Source of the DNA: a virus
IMG/VR virus record: IMGVR_UViG_3300040806_002004
Span: 1 to 20,420 of that record
Strand: one strand, 5' to 3'
Length of the DNA: 20,420 nt
Positions 14,285 to 20,420 of the stretch are shown one piece after another. The notes beneath the pieces are model-generated. The model saw only the letters and a program-made list of their open reading frames with translations. It did not search any database and had not been told where the DNA came from. Each line of letters opens with the position of its first letter. Positions within the stretch are counted from its first letter, which is position 1. Both the position numbers and the translations under genes were made by a program.

Positions 14285-15610
14285 TTATCTCGTAATAGTT
14301 AATGAACTTGTCCATGAACTATTTAAACCATGGTCAATCGCTCTTACTCTAGCATAAAATGTCCCACTTCCTAAAGCAGTTACTACATTATAAGTAGTTG
14401 TACTATATTCATCAGCATCAATAATTGGTGATGAAAAATCAGAATTATTATCTACTTGTAATCTATATGCAGTTGCACCACTTACAGCATCCCATGTAAT
14501 ATTATGATTTTGAGCATTAACTTCAGTATATGCTAAATTAGTAGGTGCAGATGGTGCTGTCAAATCACTATGAGAGTTTCCACCTTTATTATGAGTTACA
14601 TATCCATTTATTAAATATGTATCTTGAGTTTCTACATCGATAGTAACAATTTCAACAGTATCTTCAACTACTTCAATTGAAGTTATATCAACTTCTACTA
14701 AATTACCATCTATTTTTTTAACTAATTTATCATTTGTAGTAATATGACCAAGTTTTTTAAATCTAAATAAATCATCGGTTGCATCTTTTACCAACATTGG
14801 ATGGTCTTGTGTTGCTTTAATTTCTCCATCATTGATATTATAATATCCATCTGAAAATGAAAATACAACATTTACTACTTCAACTTCCTCTTCGGCCTCA
14901 CCCTTTTCTTCAGATGACCAATTGTAAAAATTACCATCAGAATCTTCAGATAAACCACTAAAAGAGTACCCTTGTAATTTTAATCCTTCAGTTACATCTC
15001 CAGCTTCAATAGTAGAACCATCTGTTAATACAACAGGAGTATCTACTAAAATACATAACGAAGTTGAGTTACCATCATAAGAATCTACTGAATATACATT
15101 TTTTGTTAAACCAGTATTATAATTTGTAGCATGGTTATTATAACCATCTGCAAAAGTACCAGTAATTGTATGAGAATAATTACTCATTAAAGAAGTTTGA
15201 GCAGAACTAAATTCAGGATTCATAGTTCCTACTGTAATTTGATTTGTATAATCAGCAGAGGCCTCTAATGAAATATATCCTGCAGTATTACCTCCCGAAT
15301 TATATGTAGGTGATACTGCCCAAGTAAAATTTGCTCCTCTTGTTTTGATATCTCTAGCAAAATAGTTTCTAGCTACAGTTCCTTCTCCACTAAAGTTCAT
15401 GGTATAAGTTTCATTAGTTCCTTCTACAGCATATGTAAATCCTGTTACAGAATCAACAGAATCAATAGCAAAATCATCTAATGAAACCTGTGTGCCAGTC
15501 GTACCATTTATGGATTGTAATGCATTAAGTGATACATCAGTTCCTTGTGTTTGTCCTAATGCACCTGCAAGATTATTTAAACTAAGTGTATCTCCTGAAG
15601 TTCTGGCCAT
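14285..15610 (-). CDS. Structural protein with intein-like Hint domain and fibronectin type III domain
   Basis: This 441-residue protein has three parts. Residues 1-185 are a Ser/Thr/Gly/Asn-rich beta structural region, starting MARTSGDTLSLNNLAGALGQ. Residues 186-341 form a Hint (intein/hedgehog) domain with Cys186, the block-B motif T267-Q-D-H270 and a C-terminal V-T-H340-N341. Residues 351-441 are a fibronectin type III domain (PSAPTNLAYTEV, ITWDAVSGATAYRLQVD, FYARVRAIDHG). Hint domains cleave or splice their own backbone. The residue after Asn341 is Lys342, not Cys, Ser or Thr, so ordinary splicing is unlikely and cleavage more so. AGGA precedes the ATG. The gene lies between the glycosyltransferase-like and sheath-region genes, which suggests a surface or fibre-associated tail protein. 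Confidence 0.85.
   Translation of the reverse strand: MARTSGDTLSLNNLAGALGQTQGTDVSLNALQSINGTTGTQVSLDDFAIDSVDSVTGFTYAVEGTNETYTMNFSGEGTVARNYFARDIKTRGANFTWAVSPTYNSGGNTAGYISLEASADYTNQITVGTMNPEFSSAQTSLMSNYSHTITGTFADGYNNHATNYNTGLTKNVYSVDSYDGNSTSLCILVDTPVVLTDGSTIEAGDVTEGLKLQGYSFSGLSEDSDGNFYNWSSEEKGEAEEEVEVVNVVFSFSDGYYNINDGEIKATQDHPMLVKDATDDLFRFKKLGHITTNDKLVKKIDGNLVEVDITSIEVVEDTVEIVTIDVETQDTYLINGYVTHNKGGNSHSDLTAPSAPTNLAYTEVNAQNHNITWDAVSGATAYRLQVDNNSDFSSPIIDADEYSTTTYNVVTALGSGTFYARVRAIDHGLNSSWTSSLTITR
14588..15055 (-). other. Hint (bacterial intein-like) domain
   Basis: The encoded domain spans residues 186-341 of the structural protein. It begins CILVDTPVVLTDGSTIEAGD, where the N-terminal Cys is the expected acyl-shift nucleophile. 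T267 and H270 match the intein block-B TxxH, and the end VTHN provides the penultimate His and terminal Asn for cyclisation. No homing endonuclease is present; at 156 residues it is a mini domain with an acidic Glu-rich insertion (about 233-245). Lys at +1 and the position between different host domains match bacterial intein-like domains rather than true inteins. Confidence 0.85.
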
Positions 15611-15619
15611 AATTGTTTC

Positions 15620-16618
15620 CTATATATTATAAATATTAAGTAAATCTTCTATCCACTTATCTTTGTTAGAAAACTCGCTTATCATATAATTTTTTAGTTT
15701 ATTGAACCATTTATTCTTTTCTTCATAGGATGATTCAATGATTCCATTATAAATATCTACAAATTCTTTTTTAGATGAAACTCTATATGGGTATTCAAAG
15801 TCAGAACACCAAGTTTTGTGTAATATTGGCAACTTTCCTCTATCAACGGCTTCAAATATACCATATCCAAATGGTTCGGATGAAAATGCAGAGTGTGATA
15901 TTCCCCAATCCATATTATAGAATATATCTTTGAATTTAGAATCATAGTGATAAATTTTAGATTTAGAATAATCATATTTACCAAACCCCTTCCATACAGT
16001 TTTGAAATGAAATGAATTTGTAAATATGAAAGATTTCAAACCATCTAAGTAATGTGGATTTTTCCTACCTTCACATCTTGAAGCAAAACCTAAATTATTT
16101 GATTCACTCAAAGGTAAATTGTATTTAAATTCGTAAAAGTTTGTTATTCTTTTATTTGGAATTAAAATATCATACAATCCTATCCATATATTATGTTTTG
16201 CATATTTAGTAACCTTTTGTTCCCAACTTGAATCTAAATAAGGATGCCAACCAAAATAAGCATCAGTTCCAACTTGTGATTTTAAGATATGGTCTACTGA
16301 ATTATGAAGAATATTTGAATGAATCTTATCTAAATTTTCTTCTATTACCTTCATTGGTGTATAATGTCCATGTAATATATTGATTCTTCGTGCTCCCTTA
16401 CATAGTTCTTCAAACTTTTCAATATCATCACCATGCCAATGAGCTTGTATCGGAAATTTATAATCTTCGTGTCCTTCTGGTTTGTTTCTATGAATAAGAA
16501 GTATAGGTTTTATTTGCAAATGAGGAACAATCAATTCCAACCATAAATTTACCCAAGCATCTGTTCCAGCGTTTACCCAAGGTCCACCGCCAGTAGTATA
16601 ATACACATCATATACCAT
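15620..16618 (-). CDS. GT-B glycosyltransferase-like protein
   Basis: This 332-residue protein has the look of a retaining GT-B glycosyltransferase (GT4-like), which would move a sugar from a nucleotide-sugar donor. The C-terminal half has the EX7E motif, E248-PFGYGIF-E256, followed by the AVDRGKLPIL loop typical of the donor site. An earlier FASRCEGRKNPHYLDGL segment (178-194) matches the Arg/Lys donor-phosphate region. The N-terminal half has GGGPWVNAGTDAWVNLWLEL and a beta-strand with LLIHRN, and is less standard. No membrane segment is seen. The ATG follows the fibre gene stop by 4 bases and the gene ends 9 bases before the Hint protein, so it is co-expressed with tail fibre genes. The acceptor is unknown: a phage structural protein or a host glycan are both possible. 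Confidence 0.75.
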   Translation of the reverse strand: MVYDVYYTTGGGPWVNAGTDAWVNLWLELIVPHLQIKPILLIHRNKPEGHEDYKFPIQAHWHGDDIEKFEELCKGARRINILHGHYTPMKVIEENLDKIHSNILHNSVDHILKSQVGTDAYFGWHPYLDSSWEQKVTKYAKHNIWIGLYDILIPNKRITNFYEFKYNLPLSESNNLGFASRCEGRKNPHYLDGLKSFIFTNSFHFKTVWKGFGKYDYSKSKIYHYDSKFKDIFYNMDWGISHSAFSSEPFGYGIFEAVDRGKLPILHKTWCSDFEYPYRVSSKKEFVDIYNGIIESSYEEKNKWFNKLKNYMISEFSNKDKWIEDLLNIYNI

Positions 16619-16622
16619 AAAT

Positions 16623-18440
16623 TTATTTTTTTACAATGATTAAACCTGTAAAAGTACCAGCAAAAGTTACAGTTACTCTATTTACTGAATTTGTTGTTAC
16701 TGATTCTGCTTGTTCTTGTTGTGAAGTTGAAGTATTCCAACATTGTACTATTGGATATTGTTCATTTAAGTTGTGGTCTACTACATATGAAGATGCTCCA
16801 CTAACTGTTTCTTTGTGAGTAGTTAAATCTGTTATTTGTGAAGAACCACTAATTACCCCTTGTGAATTGATATATGCAAGTGTATCTGCATCTGTATATG
16901 ATGTTACATCAGAAAAGCTTAAAACACCACTACCATCTGTAATAAGTGCTTGTCCATTTGTTCCATCAGATGTTGGGAATTTATATGCATCGTTAAAAGT
17001 AATCGCACCACCATCATTACCATCAATCTTAAATTGTGCAGCAGCAGCATCGATTGTGTTACCATCTTCACTAACTGTCAAAGTAAGTTGGAATCTATCT
17101 GCATTTGAGCTATTTGCATCTACTGCAAATTGACCTACTGTGGTATATGTTGAACCATTATACCTTTCAGAATTTTGTCTGTATATAAAATCACCAGCAT
17201 TATTTTTTGCAGGTGATGCTGAAGTACCTCTGGCTTTTCTTGTTCTAATATCAGGAGCATCTGAACTATCGTTATACTGCTCCATTCTAATTTGAGCAGT
17301 TTGTGCACCATCACCCGTCATATGAAGTGTAACTTCTGGGTTGGATTGATTGATACCTAAGTAATTATTTACGGTATCTAATGCAAGAATATTTGAAGAA
17401 GTGACTGAGTTTGTACCTGTTGCAATAATTGTTTCATTAGCAACAAAGTTTCCACTTTGTGAAACAAAACCTTCTAATTGAGATGAACCTGAGATTATTC
17501 CATCACCATTTAATTCTGCAAATACTCCATAATTAGAAATTTGAGTTGATGATGAAACCAACCCATCTATATCAAATAAATCAGAATCTATTTGTGCAGA
17601 TGATGATATAATTCCAGTAGGAATATTATTAAAATTTGTCCAATCTAAATAATAAGCACCATTTTGTCCATTTAATAAAGCAGTATTTTCTGAGATAAGA
17701 GAACCACTAATTAAGTGTCCTCCTTTTGCAACTACAACATATCCAGAATTTAAACTTGAAAGAGTAACTCTCGCTGTATTTAAAGTTGGTAAAGATGTGG
17801 TAGATGGTATTATTAAGTTTCTATCGTTGTCATATACTTGAACTAATATATTATAAGTGTTAAAGTTATGAGTTATAGTAATATCATCAATATTGTCATA
17901 AGAAGCAGTTACTGTTGTTGCTTCTGCAATTGAAATATCTGTTGGTAAATTTGTTAATTGAGAACCATCACCAACAAAATAAGATGCAGTTACTGCTCCT
18001 ACAAAGTTAGCACCTTTTGTAGTTTGGTCAATGGTAACTGCTGTACCATTTTCACCATCTGTGGCAAGAATTAAGTCTTGAGTTGCAAATATTCTAAAAT
18101 CACCTGATGAATTATCAAACGCACCAACATTGGTCATTCGTAATCCACTACCATTTTCATCAATTCTTAAAGTATCACTTACAAGAATTGAATTTCCACT
18201 ACCATTTGCATTGATATATGATGCAGTTATAGCACCATTTAAGTAAAGTGAACCTGTTATTGAAAATGGGTGTGAATTTGTTGTAAGTATTTCTTGTATA
18301 GATAGTGTTCCATCTGCATCTTTTTCAAAAAATATCCTACCATCGTAGGTATTCATTGCTAACTCACCTAACTCTAAGTTAGATATAGTTGGTATCTTAC
18401 CACTTACCGATGTTCTTTTTAATTTTACTATTTGTGCCAT
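16623..18440 (-). CDS. Tail fibre / receptor-binding-like protein (605 aa)
   Basis: This is a tail fibre protein. The N-terminus (KLKRTSVSGKIPTISNLELG, then ELAMNTYDGRIFFEKD, residues 6-41) resembles the baseplate-attachment N-termini of many phage fibres. The middle is a Ser/Asn/Gly-rich beta stalk with recurring I/VSxSxQI/L motifs (278, 295, 316, 530). A beta-sandwich-like module occurs twice: about 177-240 (ITHNFNTYNILVQVYDNDRN, GYVVVAKG) and at the C-terminus, about 545-605 (VVDHNLNEQYPIVQCWNTST, GLIIVKK). The C-terminal copy is the likely distal tip or trimerisation domain. Weak Shine-Dalgarno-like AAGG lies about 10 bases ahead of the ATG. A terminator separates it from the preceding fibre gene, so it probably has its own promoter in the A/T-rich gap. 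Confidence 0.8.
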   Translation of the reverse strand: MAQIVKLKRTSVSGKIPTISNLELGELAMNTYDGRIFFEKDADGTLSIQEILTTNSHPFSITGSLYLNGAITASYINANGSGNSILVSDTLRIDENGSGLRMTNVGAFDNSSGDFRIFATQDLILATDGENGTAVTIDQTTKGANFVGAVTASYFVGDGSQLTNLPTDISIAEATTVTASYDNIDDITITHNFNTYNILVQVYDNDRNLIIPSTTSLPTLNTARVTLSSLNSGYVVVAKGGHLISGSLISENTALLNGQNGAYYLDWTNFNNIPTGIISSSAQIDSDLFDIDGLVSSSTQISNYGVFAELNGDGIISGSSQLEGFVSQSGNFVANETIIATGTNSVTSSNILALDTVNNYLGINQSNPEVTLHMTGDGAQTAQIRMEQYNDSSDAPDIRTRKARGTSASPAKNNAGDFIYRQNSERYNGSTYTTVGQFAVDANSSNADRFQLTLTVSEDGNTIDAAAAQFKIDGNDGGAITFNDAYKFPTSDGTNGQALITDGSGVLSFSDVTSYTDADTLAYINSQGVISGSSQITDLTTHKETVSGASSYVVDHNLNEQYPIVQCWNTSTSQQEQAESVTTNSVNRVTVTFAGTFTGLIIVKK

Positions 18441-18480
18441 ATGTATGACTTACCTTTTTCAATTATATAATTATTAAATA

Positions 18481-18502
18481 AGAAAATCCCTTATATAAGG
18501 GA
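18481..18502 (-). terminator. Palindromic terminator between fibre genes
   Basis: A perfect 16-base palindrome (18487-18502: TCCCTT, ATAT, AAGGGA) is followed on the minus strand by TTTTCT. It starts 10 bases after the stop of the S74-domain fibre gene and precedes the next fibre gene by 40 bases. The stem is short (6 base pairs) and the T-tract brief, so termination may be partial. The palindrome could also bind a dimeric regulator. Confidence 0.6.
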
Positions 18503-18512
18503 ATTAACTTTC

Positions 18513-18803
18513 TTATTGTAGTTTTGATTTTAATTCATCAATTTGTTTTTGTTGTTCCTTAATTGCTTCGATAAGGAGACCAGTAAGTTTTGCATAATCT
18601 ACACCCTTAAATCCATTATCTCTATCGTGAACCAATTGAGGAAGAACTTTCTCTACATCTTGTGCAATAACCCCTACATTTGGTAAAGATTGTTGTAATT
18701 CATCTGCATTTTCATTCCAATTCCAAGTTACACCTTTTAGAGATTGAACTTTTTCTATTGGATTAGAGATAAGTTCTATATTATCTTTTAATCTTTCATC
18801 TGA
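18513..18803 (-). other. Peptidase S74 / intramolecular chaperone domain
   Basis: The encoded domain starts at Ser-Asp of SSDERLKDN, the usual autocleavage position in endosialidase-type chaperones. It continues with WNWNEN, the conserved GVIAQDVEKVLPQLV core and a terminal amphipathic helix (LLIEAIKEQQKQIDELKSKL) that trimerises. Cleavage before the Ser would release about 96 residues and leave the mature fibre ending GGDVVAYAS. Confidence 0.9.
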
Positions 18804-20420
18804 TGATGCATATGCTACAACATCACCACCAACATTCAATGCTCCACTAATACCAACTCCACCAGTTACTTTTAGTGCTCCAGTTGTTTTAGATGTTGAA
18901 GCAGTTGAATTAGTAATATTAACTGCTGCTGAGAATGTTTTAGCTCCACTAAATGTTTGTGTTTCACTTAGGTGTGCCGTATTTGATGATAAGTAAGCAT
19001 CTGCAATTGCTGTACCTTGCCAAGTACCAGTTGAGATTGTTCCTAATGTTGTGATATTAGAAGTACCAGCCCATGTAGAAAGTGCTGTATTCTCAACATT
19101 TCCTAAACCAACATCACCTTTAGTTGTTGCTTGTGCTCTTAATCCACTATAAGTTCCATTTACTAATGCAATTTGAACTTCAGCACCACTTAAACCAGCC
19201 TTCCAATAACCATTCGTTTCATCCCAAAGTAAGGTTGCATTTGTTTCAGTGCCTCTTTCAATTGTAATACCACCATTTTGTGTTGGAGTACCAGTAACAT
19301 CGGCATTAAGTACAATGTTGTTATCACCAATGTTAAGAGTATTAGAGTTAATAAAGTTTGTTGTACCACTTACAGTTAAGTTACCTGGAACCGAAATAAT
19401 ATCATCTGAATCACCAAGTGTTAGAGTTCCTAAGTTAGCACTAAGTGCAGATTTAACATTTGCAGTTGAAGCATATTTATTAGTTGAACCTTCTGATAAA
19501 TTATCAGTAGATTTTGTTGCTAATCTCGTATCCCAATCAGAATCAGTATAGTGGTCTAAATCTGAAATTTGTGATTCAGTAATTGTAATTTGTGATGAAG
19601 CACTAATTACACCTTCAGCATCTAATTTAGTTTTAACTCTTGCATCTGTGTAGTAAAGATTAGTTCCTTCTGATAAGTTAGTTGTTGATTTGGTTGCTAA
19701 TCTTGAATCCCAATCTGAATCCGTATAATGGTCTAAATCAGAAATCTGAGATTCAGTAATTGTAATTTGTGATGAAGCACTAATTACACCTTCAGCATTT
19801 AATTTAGTTTTAACTCTTGCATCAGTATAATATAGATTAGTTCCTTCTGATACGATAGTTGTTGTTAATCCAGTCAATTCACTACCATCACCAATAACTT
19901 TACCAAATGAACCAGTTGATGTAGATGAACCAATAATATTACCATCATCAATTATAATACCAGGAGCTACAACTCTGTGGAAAGAACCAGTAAATGCGAA
20001 AACTGTATCGGCCTCAATACCATCAAAATAGGCATTTGAAAATGTAGAATTCTGTTCAAGAGCACTAATACCCCCAAGTATCGATAAAGAACCAGTCATT
20101 TGTATTCTAATAGCATCTGAATAAGTAACACTATCATACAAAAATAGATTGAAATTAGGATTAACTTTTAAATAATCATGAGAAGTTAAACCATTCTCCG
20201 AATTATAGAATGATATATGATTAGTTGTTCCCGAACCACTTAATACTGAATCACCATTTAATTCTAAGAAATCTCCTTGAATTTGTGCTGAACTACTAAT
20301 TACACCTTCGGCATCTAATTTAGTTTTAACTCTTGCATCTGTATAATACTTGTTAGTACCTTCTGATACATTTGTAGTTGTTAAGTTAGAAATATCAGTA
20401 CTTGCATCTACTTGTCCTAA
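18513..20420 (-). CDS. Tail fibre with S74 chaperone domain (5' end missing)
   Basis: This is a long tail fibre protein. The frame is open to the window's right edge, so at least 636 residues are encoded and the true start lies outside; the TTG at 20141 is not a convincing start. The visible part begins with repeated stalk units, each with EGTN.YYTDARVKTKL followed by GVISxSxQI: one at 20366-20280 and two full 59-residue tandem copies at 19850-19497. Then come beta-rich stalk segments (GNLTVSGTTNFINSNTLNIG, TTKGDVGLGNVENTALSTWA). The last 96 residues are an S74 intramolecular chaperone (SDERLKDNIELI, GVIAQDVEKVLPQLV, then a C-terminal coiled coil). The chaperone helps trimerise the fibre and is then cut off by itself. 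It heads the fibre module, with a terminator 10 bases downstream. Confidence 0.9.
   Translation of the reverse strand, partial: LGQVDASTDISNLTTTNVSEGTNKYYTDARVKTKLDAEGVISSSAQIQGDFLELNGDSVLSGSGTTNHISFYNSENGLTSHDYLKVNPNFNLFLYDSVTYSDAIRIQMTGSLSILGGISALEQNSTFSNAYFDGIEADTVFAFTGSFHRVVAPGIIIDDGNIIGSSTSTGSFGKVIGDGSELTGLTTTIVSEGTNLYYTDARVKTKLNAEGVISASSQITITESQISDLDHYTDSDWDSRLATKSTTNLSEGTNLYYTDARVKTKLDAEGVISASSQITITESQISDLDHYTDSDWDTRLATKSTDNLSEGSTNKYASTANVKSALSANLGTLTLGDSDDIISVPGNLTVSGTTNFINSNTLNIGDNNIVLNADVTGTPTQNGGITIERGTETNATLLWDETNGYWKAGLSGAEVQIALVNGTYSGLRAQATTKGDVGLGNVENTALSTWAGTSNITTLGTISTGTWQGTAIADAYLSSNTAHLSETQTFSGAKTFSAAVNITNSTASTSKTTGALKVTGGVGISGALNVGGDVVAYASSDERLKDNIELISNPIEKVQSLKGVTWNWNENADELQQSLPNVGVIAQDVEKVLPQLVHDRDNGFKGVDYAKLTGLLIEAIKEQQKQIDELKSKLQ
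19497..19850 (-). repeat. Two tandem 177-base repeats in the fibre gene
   Basis: Two adjacent in-frame units, 19674-19850 and 19497-19673, encode 59 nearly identical residues each (SEGTNLYYTDARVKTKL, GVISASSQITITESQISDL, DHYTDSDWDxRLATKST). A shorter related unit lies upstream at 20280-20366 and another SEG unit start follows at 19496. The DNA copies are also close, which suggests recent duplication or recombination that can change fibre length. Confidence 0.9.

Noticed and set aside
14588-15055. True self-splicing intein
   Set aside because: No Cys, Ser or Thr follows the terminal Asn, no homing endonuclease is present, and the flanking segments are not a recognisable conserved enzyme.
15628-15637. 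Sixth late-promoter-like element ahead of the Hint protein
   Set aside because: It is one base off, lies within the last codons of the glycosyltransferase-like gene and only 18 bases from the next start, so chance in A/T-rich DNA is as likely.
15757-15984. Second minus-strand frame inside the glycosyltransferase-like gene
   Set aside because: It lies wholly within the better-supported frame carrying the EX7E motif and has low-complexity composition.
19249-19551. Plus-strand 100-codon frame within the fibre gene
   Set aside because: It is antisense to a well-supported fibre with repeat structure and has no ribosome site or recognisable sequence.
18513-20141. Reading the fibre as a complete gene starting at TTG 20141
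   Set aside because: The same frame stays open to 20420 and encodes another repeat unit (SEGTNKYYTDARVKTKL) upstream, so the gene is truncated by the window edge.
19497-20366. CRISPR array or diversity-generating template repeat in the fibre region
   Set aside because: The repeats are 177 bases, contiguous and in frame with no spacers, and no reverse transcriptase or variable-repeat pair is present.
1-20420. tRNA genes, insertion sequences or attachment sites
   Set aside because: No cloverleaf-like segment, transposase or terminal inverted repeats were found in the gaps, which are all short.

Overview
This window is a tail-morphogenesis segment of a contractile-tailed phage (myovirus). The DNA is very A+T-rich and every supported gene is on the minus strand, so transcription runs from high to low coordinates. 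Tail sheath, tail tube, a gp26-type protein, tape measure, tube-cap/initiator, LysM baseplate protein and hub follow one another in classic contractile-tail order. Sheath, tube and gp26 homologues are recognisably T4-related, but the layout is compact like P2/Mu-type tails. The host cannot be named. The A+T richness, the phage-borne PhyH dioxygenase and the fibre style recall marine T4-like phages. Some genes have good Shine-Dalgarno sites (sheath, tube). Two promoter-like cassettes resemble the Bacteroidota TTG / TAnnTTTG form, so a Bacteroidota host is possible but unproven.

Layout in transcription order. (1) 20420-14285, host-recognition module: a 5'-truncated tail fibre with 59-residue tandem repeats and a C-terminal S74 self-cleaving chaperone; a hairpin terminator; a second fibre with a baseplate-attachment-like N-terminus; a GT-B glycosyltransferase-like gene; and a structural protein carrying an intein-like Hint domain followed by a fibronectin type III domain. 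(2) 14220-10923: a small coiled-coil protein, the tail sheath and the tail tube, closed by a strong terminator. (3) 10802-9833: a gp26-type protein overlapping a small gene in another frame. This is the position of the tail-assembly chaperone pair, and a GGGG-U7 run sits in the overlap, so programmed frameshifting is a real possibility. (4) 9774-1570: a small basic protein, an 1103-residue tape measure, tube cap/initiator, LysM protein, large hub protein and a small baseplate-cluster protein, packed with very short gaps. (5) 1536-94: a PhyH-type dioxygenase with Asn in place of the metal-binding Asp, then two small unknown genes. These two are preceded by a promoter-like cassette that recurs at the window's left end.

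Regulation visible in the sequence: five copies of an exact ten-base element (TATATTTATA on the coding strand) lie 12-42 bases upstream of late structural genes and probably mark late promoters. Hairpin-plus-T-tract terminators follow the first fibre, the tail tube and the small chaperone-like gene. The most unusual items are the frameshift candidate, the Hint domain with Lys at the +1 position, the glycosyltransferase inside the fibre operon, the altered PhyH metal site, six consecutive 11-residue repeats in the tape measure, and the duplicated promoter cassette.
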